7,807 nucleotides of DNA from Planctomycetota bacterium (GCA_031270145.1 JAISYD010000184.1:1-7807), one strand, 5' to 3'; shown: positions 1 through 6,541, counted from the stretch's first letter. Translations and numbers: made by a program. Notes: generated by a model from the sequence alone, not told the origin.

Positions 1-1
1 C

Positions 2-916
2 GCCCTCGCCCCCGGCCCGGCCCCGGCCGCCGCCCCGGAATTGGAGGAGGAGGCGAAGTACCAGGCCGATCTGAACGAGGGCATCGGCCTGCTGCGGCGG
101 GGCGGGAGGGAGGAAATCAGCCGCGCCATCGCCAAATTCAAGTCGGCCCTCCGCCTCCGGCCGGACAGCGCCGAGGCCTACTACTGGATAGCCCTGGCCT
201 ATTCCGACCAGAACAACTATCCCCGGGCCGCCGCCAACGCCCGGGACGCCGCCGTCTACGACGAGGGGCTGGCCGAAGCCTGGCTCCTCTGGGGCCAGAC
301 CCTGCTGTACCAGAAGGATTGGAAGGGGGGGCTGGAAAAGCTGGAAACGGCCGAACGCCTGGCCCCCGACGACCCCCAAATCCTTTTCAACCTGGGCCGC
401 GTCCACTACCATGGGCTGGGCGATCCCGGCGCCGCCTACGCCAAGTTCAGCCGCGTTTGGAGGAACGGCCAGGAGTTGCGCCGGGAAAACCCGGAAAACC
501 GCTCCCTGGTGCTGGCCGCCCGCCTCTACATGGGCTATTGCGAATTCGACCGCGGGCAATGGGCCAACGCCATCAACGCCTTCCAGGACGTCCTGCGCGA
601 GGCCCCCGACAATCACGCCGCCTCCCTTCGGCTGGCCCTGGCCCGCCGCCGGAGCCGCCGGGTGCGGGAATGCGAGGACATCCTCCACGGCCTGCTCCGG
701 GCCGTGTCCCCGGACAACCCCTCCAACCGCCAGCTCCTGGCGGAGGTCAACCTGCAATTGGCCGATTTCTACCTGAAGGAGCCGACGGCCAGGAACAGCC
801 TGTTCGTCCTGACCCACCTGGGGGAATTCGTCAACCTCGCCGGCGAGGTCAGCCATCCCGCCCTGGAGGCGGCCCGGGAATACCTGGGCCGGCACGACCG
901 GCCGCCGCCGGGTTGA
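2..916 (+). CDS. TPR-repeat protein, 5' end outside window
   Basis: The reading frame is open to the left edge, where a Pro/Ala-rich stretch (ALAPGPAPAAAPE) precedes a TTG at 41. That TTG lacks a ribosome site and is internal to the open frame, so the true start is upstream. Some 304 residues are visible. Counting from the TTG, helical pairs with TPR spacing and residues appear at about 6-42, 43-77 (AEAYYWIALAYSDQNNYPRA), 78-111 (AEAWLLWGQTLLYQKDW), 112-150 and 155-192 (LYMGYCEFDRGQWANAINAF, then APDN), followed by less regular helices. TPR arrays bind proteins or peptides; no catalytic domain is visible, so the partner is unknown. The N-terminal missing part could hold a signal peptide or membrane anchor. 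The stop codon overlaps the ribosome site of cimA, so the two are probably cotranscribed. Codon use matches cimA. Confidence 0.85.
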   Translation, partial: ALAPGPAPAAAPELEEEAKYQADLNEGIGLLRRGGREEISRAIAKFKSALRLRPDSAEAYYWIALAYSDQNNYPRAAANARDAAVYDEGLAEAWLLWGQTLLYQKDWKGGLEKLETAERLAPDDPQILFNLGRVHYHGLGDPGAAYAKFSRVWRNGQELRRENPENRSLVLAARLYMGYCEFDRGQWANAINAFQDVLREAPDNHAASLRLALARRRSRRVRECEDILHGLLRAVSPDNPSNRQLLAEVNLQLADFYLKEPTARNSLFVLTHLGEFVNLAGEVSHPALEAAREYLGRHDRPPPG

Positions 917-919
917 GGA
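915..919 (+). promoter_or_regulatory. Ribosome binding site of cimA
   Basis: GAGGA sits 8 bases before ATG 928 and overlaps the TPR gene's TGA (914-916). It decides the cimA start over the longer open frame and suggests translational coupling. Confidence 0.7.
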
Positions 920-927
920 CTCGTCCC

Positions 928-2547
928 ATGCCGGGCCGCCAGCCGGTTCTCGTCTACGACACCACCCTGCGCGACGGCGCCCAGGGGGAGGGGATAAATT
1001 TCAGCCTGGACGACAAGCTGCGGCTGGCCGGGGCGCTGGACCGGCTGGGGGTACATTACATCGAGGGCGGCTGGCCCGGCTCCAACCCCAAGGACAGCGA
1101 ATTCTTCGCCGCCGTGCGCCGGACCGGCCGCCTCCGGGCCCGGCTCGCGGCCTTCGGGGCCACCCGCCGGGTGGGGGTCCGGGCCGCCTCCGACCCCAAC
1201 CTGCGGCTGCTGGCCGAATCGGGGGCCGACGCCGCCGGGGTGGTCGGCAAGGCCTGGGATCTCCACGTGCGGGAGGTGCTCCGGACCACCCGGGAGGAGA
1301 ACCTCGCCATGATCTCCTCCTCGATCGCCTTTCTCAAGCGCCGGCTGGCCGAGGTGTTTTTCGACGCCGAGCATTTCTTCGACGGCTGGCGGAGCGACCC
1401 CGAATACGCCCTGGCCGCCCTGGAAGCCGCCTTCCGGGCCGGCGCCGACGCGGCGGTGCTCTGCGACACCAACGGCGGCGCCCTTCCGGGGGAGGCGGGC
1501 GAGGCCGTCGCCGGGGTTTGCCGCCGCTTCCCCGGCCGCCTGATCGGCATCCACTGCCACAACGATTCCGGCATGGCGGCGGCCAATTCGGTGGAGGCGG
1601 TCCTGCGCGGGGCCGGCATGGTCCAGGGTTCCCTCAACGGGTTCGGCGAACGGGCCGGCAACGCCGATCTCTGCTCGGTCCTCCCGGTCCTCGAACTGGG
1701 GCGGGGCCGGCGCTGCCTGGGCGCCCGGAACCTGCGCAAGCTGACCGACCTCAGCCGGTTCGCCTATGAGCTGGCCAATCTTCCCCGGCGCGACTTCCAG
1801 CCCTTCGTCGGGGCCAGCGCCTTCGCCCACAAGGGGGGGCTGCACGCGGCCGGCATGGCCAGGAGCCCCGGCGCCTACGAGACCTTCCGGCCGGAGGCGG
1901 TCGGCAACCGCCGCCGCGTCCTCATTTCCGAATTGTCGGGCCGCGCCAGCCTCCTCTCCCGCTTCCCCGCCCTGGCCAGGAACCCCCGGCGCCAGCGGGA
2001 GGCGCTGGAGGCCATCCGGCGGCTGGAAAACGACGGCTACGCCTTCGAAAACGCCGACGCCTCGCTGGAACTCCTTATTCTCCGCCTGCTCGGCCGCCAC
2101 CAGCCGCCCTTCCGGCTGCTGTCCTTCCGCGCCTCCTCGGAGGAAAGGCTCGGCGGTCTCCGGCTTTCCGAGGCCTCGGTCAAGCTGCGGGTGGGGGAGG
2201 AGGAGTTCCACACCGTCTCGGAAGGCCCGCACGGGCCGGTGTCCGCCCTGGACCTGGCCCTCCGCAAGGCCCTGATCCCGGCCTTCGGCTTCGTCGGGGC
2301 GCTCCGGCTCACCGACTACCGGGTCCACATCGTCAACGCCCAGGCCGGCTCCGCCGCCCGGGTCAGGGTGGTAATCCAGTCGCGGGAGGGACGCGAGGGC
2401 TGGGGCACCATCGGGGTGTCGGAAAACATTCTGGACGCCTCCTGCCAGGCGCTGGTGGACAGCTTCCAGTACCAGATCCTGCGGCGCGGGGGCCGGGCCG
2501 GACGGGGACGGCCCGGGGCCCGGAAACAAGGGCTCGCCCAAAAATAG
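928..2547 (+). CDS. cimA: (R)-citramalate synthase, long CimA form
   Basis: Predicted to condense acetyl-CoA with pyruvate to (R)-citramalate in the cytoplasm, the first step of the threonine-independent isoleucine route. The 539-residue protein has the DRE-TIM (HMGL/LeuA-like) barrel at about 6-270: YDTTLRDGAQ at 10-19 (R15 and D16 catalytic/metal), the HxH metal site IHCHND at 208-213, and NGFGERAGN at 237-245. The CimA-type segment GASAFAHKGGLHAAG is at 295-309 and VLISELSGR follows soon after. A LeuA-type allosteric domain fills about 390-520, ending near LVDSFQYQILRR. The opening IEGGWPGSNPKDSEFF is typical of this family rather than of isopropylmalate synthase. ATG 928 is chosen because homology begins there and GAGGA (915-919) lies 8 bases upstream; the frame stays open to 319 but that part overlaps the TPR gene. 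The last ~20 residues are a low-complexity tail whose final codons coincide with a repeat end (see 2530-2546). Confidence 0.93.
   Translation: MPGRQPVLVYDTTLRDGAQGEGINFSLDDKLRLAGALDRLGVHYIEGGWPGSNPKDSEFFAAVRRTGRLRARLAAFGATRRVGVRAASDPNLRLLAESGADAAGVVGKAWDLHVREVLRTTREENLAMISSSIAFLKRRLAEVFFDAEHFFDGWRSDPEYALAALEAAFRAGADAAVLCDTNGGALPGEAGEAVAGVCRRFPGRLIGIHCHNDSGMAAANSVEAVLRGAGMVQGSLNGFGERAGNADLCSVLPVLELGRGRRCLGARNLRKLTDLSRFAYELANLPRRDFQPFVGASAFAHKGGLHAAGMARSPGAYETFRPEAVGNRRRVLISELSGRASLLSRFPALARNPRRQREALEAIRRLENDGYAFENADASLELLILRLLGRHQPPFRLLSFRASSEERLGGLRLSEASVKLRVGEEEFHTVSEGPHGPVSALDLALRKALIPAFGFVGALRLTDYRVHIVNAQAGSAARVRVVIQSREGREGWGTIGVSENILDASCQALVDSFQYQILRRGGRAGRGRPGARKQGLAQK
2530..2546 (+). 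repeat. Solo copy of the MITE terminal-repeat outer end at the cimA stop
   Basis: GGGCTCGCCCAAAAATA here differs by one base from the left end of the element at 4475-4491 (GGGCTCGTCCAAAAATA) and by three from the reverse complement of its right end. The match stops at 2546; the inner repeat part (ACTTATACA) is absent. The repeat encodes the last cimA codons (GLAQK) and supplies the first two bases of its TAG stop. It could be a remnant of an excised or deleted element, or one end of a larger unit. No target duplication is visible (CAA on its outer side). Confidence 0.6.
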
Positions 2548-2550
2548 GGG
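2546..2550 (+). promoter_or_regulatory. Ribosome binding site of the chemoreceptor gene
   Basis: AGGGG lies 6 bases before GTG 2557 and directly abuts the repeat end and the cimA stop. It supports the GTG start; no alternative start with a better site precedes the first membrane segment. Confidence 0.55.
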
Positions 2551-4002
2551 ATTCAAGTGAGACTTTCCGGAAAACTGTATTTGGGATTCGCCCCGATTAT
2601 AATCCTGGCCATCGTCCAGGGCGTCATCAGCCTGTTGGCCATGCGCTCGTTAAGCGGCAACGTCGTCCACCTTTCCGACGAGTATACGCCCGAGGTGATT
2701 CTGGCCGGCAACATCAGATACGAAATAGCGATGGCGGGCTATCACATGCGCGCCTATTTCACCTCGCTCAACCCGAACGACTACCAGGCCGGCGCCGCCC
2801 GCCTCGATTCCCTGAACGGCCTCATGGGCAGGCTGGGGGATTTGAACCGCGCCCAGACCCAACTGGCGAAACTCGGGGAATATGTCGCCGAACTGGATCC
2901 CAGCGTCCGCAAATACGCCGAGTTGTGCGCCGCCATCGACGGCGTCGCCCGGCAAAATGCCGCGATCCGGCAAGGCATCAGGGCCGGCGAAGCGGCCATG
3001 GCCGAGGCCTTCGCCGATTTGCGGCGCAGTTTCAACGACGACCTGAAGCCCGAGACCGAGCGTTACCACGCCGATCCGAACAGGCAAACGGCCGATCTGA
3101 TGATTCGCCGCCAACAGCGCTTCCGGGAGATTGACGAGCTGGAGAGCGGGGTGGTTTTCGTTCTCAAGCGCCTGTGGGACGCGCTGCTGCGCCAGGACAG
3201 CGCGCCGGTCGGGGAACTGATCGGCGAAATGCGAATACTGGCCGATAAAATGGATGCGTTGGTCAAGGACACTAGGCAGCAAAAAAACATCCCTCTCGTC
3301 CAGGCGGCGCGCGACAACATCGCCGCCATGGAACGGAATATCCGGGACGCCGCCCGGCTCGGCGGCGAAATGGCGAACATGGGCGCCGAGCGCCTCGTCG
3401 CCTTCACCAACATCCTGAACCTGTCCGCCGCCATGGCGAAGAGCGGCGAGGACGGCATCCGGAAGGCGACAAGCGATTCGGCGGCGGAAGTGGCGCGGAC
3501 GCTCGTCCTTTTGGCCATTTGCATGGCCCTGGTCGCGGGGCTGGGAATCGCCGCCTCGTACCTCGTCGTCAGGAGCGTCTCCAAGGCGGTGGAGCGGGCG
3601 GTGTCGCTCCTGTCGGCGGCGGCCGCCCGGCTTGACGATCGGGTTTCGGTCATTTCCGGGGCGAGCGACGAGCTCGCCAGGATGTCGACCGAACAAGCGG
3701 CCGGCATCGAGGAGACTTCGGGCGCGCTGGAACGGGTCGCCTCCATGTCCAAGCGGAACGCCGACAATGTGGCCGCGACCAATAACGAGACCGGCCAGGT
3801 GGTGAGCCGCATCGGCGAAGGCGCCGTGGCGGTGAGGGACATGGGTTCCGCCATGGCCGGGATTGACGATTCGGCCGGGAAGATCGGCCGCATCATCAAG
3901 ACCATCGAGGGAATCGCCTTCCAGACCAATCTTCTCGCCTTGAACGCGGCGGTGGAGGCGGCCCGCGCCGGCGAGGCGGGCAAGGGTTTCGCCGTGGTGG
4001 CG

Positions 4003-4011
4003 GACGAGTGC
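4003..4011 (+). other. Frameshift site in the chemoreceptor gene
   Basis: The sequence reads GAC GAG TGC where the universally conserved receptor motif ADEVR needs GAC GAG GTG CGC; one G of a GG pair is missing. Both frames are clean on their own sides. The site is not an X-XXY-YYZ slippery heptamer, so programmed slippage is unlikely. Confidence 0.8.
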
Positions 4012-4445
4012 GCGGTCTGGCGCAGCGTTCCGCCCAGGCGGCGCGGGAGACCACCGGCCTTATCGAAGGCACGGTGGATCGGGTTCGGCACGGCGGGGAA
4101 ATAAGCAATCGTCTGGGCGGCGTGTTTCAAGGGATCGAGGAGAGCGCGCGGAATGTCGGCCGGCTGTTCGGGGAAATCGCCACCGCGATCAACGAGCAGA
4201 GCCAGGGCGTCGATCAGGTCAACGCCGCCATCGCGCAAATTGACCGGGCGACGCGGCGGAACGCGGAAAACGCCGAGAGGATGAAAGCCGGCGCCCGCGA
4301 CATCGAGGACGAGTCGCGGCGTTTGCTGGAGGCCAACCGCAACCTCGAGGAATTGGTGCATGGCCGATCGGCGGCCGGCGGCGGAAAGGCTCCGCCGCGC
4401 GCCGGGAACGGGAATGGCCAAAGAACGCCGCCCCCGCCAAAATAA
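4008..4445 (+). CDS. Chemoreceptor C-terminal fragment in the shifted frame
   Basis: This is the remainder of the receptor signalling domain, beginning with VRGLAQRS, which directly completes the ADE ending the upstream frame at 4006-4008. It contains the second arm of the cytoplasmic hairpin, including LIEGTVDRV and INEQSQGVDQVNAAIAQIDR (the returning helix with its methylation-type residues), and ends in a Gly/Pro-rich tail. The codon at its start is an internal Val (GTG) of the intact gene and has no ribosome site, so independent translation is unlikely. Listed separately only because the missing base splits the gene. Confidence 0.6.
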   Translation: MRGLAQRSAQAARETTGLIEGTVDRVRHGGEISNRLGGVFQGIEESARNVGRLFGEIATAINEQSQGVDQVNAAIAQIDRATRRNAENAERMKAGARDIEDESRRLLEANRNLEELVHGRSAAGGGKAPPRAGNGNGQRTPPPPK

Positions 4446-4471
4446 GGAAAAGGCGGCCCGTTTCCGCGCCC

Positions 4472-4474
4472 TTA
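4472..4474. repeat. Left TTA target-site duplication
   Basis: TTA immediately before the GGG of the left terminal repeat, matching the TTA at 4619-4621 after the right repeat. Three bases could match by chance, but both sit exactly at the repeat boundaries. Confidence 0.5.
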
Positions 4475-4618
4475 GGGCTCGTCCAAAAATAACTTATACA
4501 AGTTTATACCGCGTCACCAACGCCGCTCTCGCGAATTTTCGCCCAACCACGGGCGAAAATTCACTGCCGCGACTCGGTTCCTTGTCTAAACATGTATAAG
4601 TTATTTTTGGGCAGACCC
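4475..4618. mobile_element. MITE-like 144-bp element with terminal inverted repeats
   Basis: The ends are imperfect inverted repeats of about 38 bp (4475-4512 against 4581-4618), sharing the uninterrupted core CCAAAAATAACTTATACA and then GTTTA. The element is flanked by TTA on both sides (4472-4474 and 4619-4621), a 3-bp target duplication. Inside is a perfect 12-bp hairpin, so the element is one long foldback. It is too short for a transposase, hence non-autonomous. A 3-bp TNA duplication with GG-starting ends is known from IS1031-type IS5-family elements, but I cannot assign the parent from sequence alone. Confidence 0.75.
4533..4562. repeat. Perfect 12-bp hairpin at the centre of the MITE
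   Basis: GAATTTTCGCCC (4533-4544) and GGGCGAAAATTC (4551-4562) are exact reverse complements around the loop AACCAC. It lies between two convergent genes. It lacks a following T-run, so it is not a standard intrinsic terminator in either direction. Confidence 0.85.
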
Positions 4619-4621
4619 TTA
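4619..4621. repeat. Right TTA target-site duplication, also a stop codon
   Basis: The second TTA flank of the element is, on the minus strand, the TAA stop codon of the lipoprotein gene. The target duplication would therefore have preserved or supplied the stop. Confidence 0.5.
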
Positions 4622-6028
4622 CGGAGCGCTAGGGGCTTCCGGCGCTTCCGCCCCGGCTTCCGGGCGGAAGCGCCGGAGGAGTTCCATCACCCCCCCGGCC
4701 GCCGCCGCGTCGGGGGACGACCGGTCCCGCGCCAGGGCCTCCAGCGGGGAAATGTCGCGGATCTCCACCGACCGGGCCAGGGCGGCGAGCAGGTTCCCCC
4801 GGGGTTCGCCGGCCGGGGTCAGGCACAGTCCGAAAAGCCGATCCACGTCGGCCAGGCTGGCCGGAAAGCCCCTGACGCCCAGGGCCGCGCCGGCCGCCTC
4901 CCGGATCATGATGCTGCGGGCCCACAGGGACTGGCCGGTGAAGGCCAAATCGCGGTCGTGGAAGCTCCACACCAGTTCGTCGTTGATTTCCCGCACCCCG
5001 TTGGTCTGGATGACCCGGCCGGGCAGGCGGAGGCGATAGCGGTAGCTGGCCTCCGGGAGCATCAGGAAAGGCATGGCGGAGCCCAGGAGATAGGCGCCGA
5101 AAGCCCGGGGGGCCAGGGCGGCCAGCTTGCCGATGAAGGCGTTGATTGAACCGTGCCGGGCGATCACCGCCTTCTGCACCGCCGCCGCCAGTTCGTTCAG
5201 GGAGGCGCCGGAGAAGTCGCCGCCGCCCGGACCGGGGGACGCCCCGGGCCGGGGCGGACACAGGCGGTCGGCCAGGCGGATTCCGTAATCCCTAAGCCGG
5301 CGGAGGTTTTCCTCCCGCAGGCCCGGGGTTTCCGGCGGGGCCAGCTCCAGGCCCTCCCGCCTCGCCTCGGCCTGGAGGAAAAGGTAGTATTCGTATTCCT
5401 CCCCGGGCGAGGTGACCCCGCTCCGCTTGGCGGCGTGGATGCGCCAGGCGCCGTCGTAGAGCCGGGCGGCCTTGGCCGGAAGATCGTGGCCGAGCCAGGC
5501 GTCCAGGCGCGAGAGATCGCGCTTGGCCCCGTACCTGGCGTTCAAGACCGCCATCACCTCGGGAACGCAGAGCCGGATGATTTCCGCCAGGGCGGCCTGC
5601 CCGTCCTCCTCGCCGGCCACCACGTCGACGATGGTCTCGTCGAAATCGGCCAGGACGAACAGGACCAGGTCCATCACCCGGAAGGAAAAGAGGTTCCCGG
5701 CCTGGCTGGCCGCGCCGGGAATCTTGCGGACCAGGTCGGAGGGTATGCGCTCATAGCCGGGGAAGACGCCCTCGAAATGGGCGCCGTCCTGGCGGACGGC
5801 GTAGGTTTCATACAGTTCGGCCGGGGGAAACTGGAAATAATCGGCCAGCCGCGGGCGCTGTTGGGGAAAGCGGGGGCTCGGGCGGATCTCGAGGCGGAGC
5901 GAGCGCCGACAGCTGTAGTCGGGGAGGATGGTGGTCTCGATCTGGCAGATCACGCTGGGCGAACAGCCGCCCGCCAGGAAAATCAGCGCCGGCCAGATTG
6001 ACAGAGGCAAGCCGAAACGGCGTGACAT
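4619..6028 (-). CDS. Putative lipoprotein of unknown function
   Basis: A 469-residue protein I do not recognise as a named family. Residues 1-22 form a lipoprotein signal: basic start (MSRRFG), hydrophobic core, and the lipobox LAGGC with Cys22 as the lipidation site. Ser at +2 suggests the outer membrane in a Gram-negative cell. The mature part has an N-terminal region rich in aromatic residues, a mixed helical middle, a Gly/Pro-rich linker at about 258-272, a hydrophobic stretch near 309-324 and the segment LPGRVIQTNG followed by ELVWSF at 335-356. That last pattern resembles a beta-strand motif seen in several bacterial lipoproteins, which is only a resemblance. ATG 6028 is chosen because it opens the signal peptide and has GGGGGA just upstream; the frame extends to an ATG at 6097, which would bury the signal. 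It ends at the MITE boundary. Codon use matches cimA. Confidence 0.8.
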   Translation of the reverse strand: MSRRFGLPLSIWPALIFLAGGCSPSVICQIETTILPDYSCRRSLRLEIRPSPRFPQQRPRLADYFQFPPAELYETYAVRQDGAHFEGVFPGYERIPSDLVRKIPGAASQAGNLFSFRVMDLVLFVLADFDETIVDVVAGEEDGQAALAEIIRLCVPEVMAVLNARYGAKRDLSRLDAWLGHDLPAKAARLYDGAWRIHAAKRSGVTSPGEEYEYYLFLQAEARREGLELAPPETPGLREENLRRLRDYGIRLADRLCPPRPGASPGPGGGDFSGASLNELAAAVQKAVIARHGSINAFIGKLAALAPRAFGAYLLGSAMPFLMLPEASYRYRLRLPGRVIQTNGVREINDELVWSFHDRDLAFTGQSLWARSIMIREAAGAALGVRGFPASLADVDRLFGLCLTPAGEPRGNLLAALARSVEIRDISPLEALARDRSSPDAAAAGGVMELLRRFRPEAGAEAPEAPSAP

Positions 6029-6408
6029 GCCATCCCCCGAATAGCGATCCGCAAGGGCGCGGAAATAAAGTTTACAGCTTCGGCGGGGAAGCGCCATGCC
6101 GGCGATAAACCGCCGCGCCCCAAGGGAAACGTTATTTCTTCACGCGATCCAAGGCCCGAATCCCCGCTTCGCCCGTCCGCGGGTCGAACAATCCCCGCGT
6201 CCGGGGGCGTTTCCGCCCCCGGGAGGCGGCCGGACGGGCGAAGCGGGGAAGCCGTATTGTATGGCAAGCCGCCGGCGGCGCAAGCCGCAAATTCCCCCGG
6301 GCCGGCCAGGCCGGCGCCTTTTCCGGGCCGGGAGGCGTTTCCCGGCGGAATCGCAAGCCGGCCCGGCTTCCCGCCGCCGCCAAAAAAAAGTGGAAACAAT
6401 AATTATAT
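6029..6408. other. GC-rich palindrome-dense intergenic region
   Basis: No credible gene is present between the lipoprotein start and the cold-shock promoter. The region carries the nested inverted repeat at 6161-6249 and smaller palindromes at 6268-6279, 6301-6315, 6327-6346 and 6355-6369. GGGGGA just before 6028 is the lipoprotein ribosome site. I see no convincing minus-strand promoter for the lipoprotein gene. An A-run and A/T-rich stretch (6382-6408) begins the cold-shock promoter. Confidence 0.6.
6161..6249. repeat. 19-bp inverted repeat enclosing a second hairpin
   Basis: Positions 6161-6179 and 6231-6249 are exact reverse complements (TCCCCGCTTCGCCCGTCCG on the left). Inside the 51-base spacer, CCGGGGGCG (6201-6209) and CGCCCCCGG (6214-6222) form a second perfect 9-bp stem with loop TTTC. 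Together they make a two-level foldback, too regular to be simple GC bias. It could be a foldback mobile remnant, a structured transcript or a protein-binding palindrome. It is not followed by a T-run. Confidence 0.8.
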
Positions 6409-6437
6409 TTGACACGGGGCCCGCCCGGGAGTTTAAT
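6409..6437 (+). promoter_or_regulatory. Sigma-70 promoter of the cold-shock gene
   Basis: TTGACA (6409-6414, perfect -35) is separated by exactly 17 bases from TTTAAT (6432-6437, five of six to the -10 consensus). The A/T-rich tract 6382-6408, standing out in this GC-rich sequence, could be an UP element. Transcription would begin near 6444. Confidence 0.8.
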
Positions 6438-6443
6438 AAAGGA

Positions 6444-6541
6444 TTAGGAAGGGGGTCGTACAGCCCGGGTGCGGCTGCCTTTATCAAACCGGGCAGGACG
6501 AATTGCCCGCTTCGGCGGGAGGCTGTGAATGGAGGTGTGTA
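6444..6541 (+). promoter_or_regulatory. Structured 5' leader of the cold-shock gene
   Basis: About 98 transcribed bases precede the start codon. GCCCGG (6463-6468) can pair with CCGGGC (6489-6494), and CCCGC-TTCG-GCGGG (6506-6519) is a five-pair stem capped by the very stable cUUCGg tetraloop. The ribosome site GGAGGTG (6531-6537) lies 12 bases beyond it. Long folded leaders are known to control cspA-type mRNAs in other bacteria; control here is inferred. Confidence 0.5.

Larger units (their letters stand above)
2557..4445 (+). pseudogene. Methyl-accepting chemotaxis protein, frameshifted
   Basis: An inner-membrane chemoreceptor that would signal through CheW/CheA to the flagellar or other motility machinery. 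From GTG 2557: transmembrane segment 1 at about 7-29, a helical ligand-binding region at about 30-314 (long four-helix type, possibly HBM-like; ligand unknown), transmembrane segment 2 at about 315-338, then almost directly a coiled-coil signalling domain (EQAAGIEETSGALERVASM, later KIGRIIKTIEGIAFQTNLLA). A normal HAMP domain is not recognisable. The hairpin tip reads GEAGKGFAVVADE to residue 484, then the frame is lost; it resumes one base back as VRGLAQRSAQAARETT and runs to TAA 4443-4445. Restored, the protein would be about 629 residues, normal for the family. There is no C-terminal CheR-binding pentapeptide; the tail is Gly/Pro-rich. The gene is either truly broken or carries a one-base sequencing error. 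Its base composition is unlike the neighbouring genes. Confidence 0.85.

Noticed and set aside
41..43. TTG as the start of the TPR protein
   Set aside because: The frame is open to the left edge and no proper ribosome site with normal spacing supports it.
319..927. Upstream extension of the cimA frame
   Set aside because: It overlaps the TPR gene, gives a Pro/Arg/Gly-rich product and lies before the homologous start and ribosome site at 915-930.
769..2556. A 595-codon open frame on the minus strand across cimA
   Set aside because: It is antisense to a clear citramalate synthase; its product is low-complexity Gly/Pro/Ala-rich, as expected from GC-rich codon shadows.
4003..4011. Programmed ribosomal frameshift in the chemoreceptor
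   Set aside because: No slippery heptamer or evident downstream stimulatory structure; chemoreceptors are not known to use one. Mutation or sequencing error is simpler.
5153..6001. A plus-strand open frame opposite the lipoprotein gene
   Set aside because: The opposite strand has a signal peptide, lipobox and normal composition; this frame gives a Gly/Arg/Pro-rich product with no recognisable domain.
6029..6097. Longer lipoprotein start at 6097
   Set aside because: It would place 23 residues before the signal peptide; ATG 6028 has a G-rich ribosome site and opens a normal lipoprotein signal.
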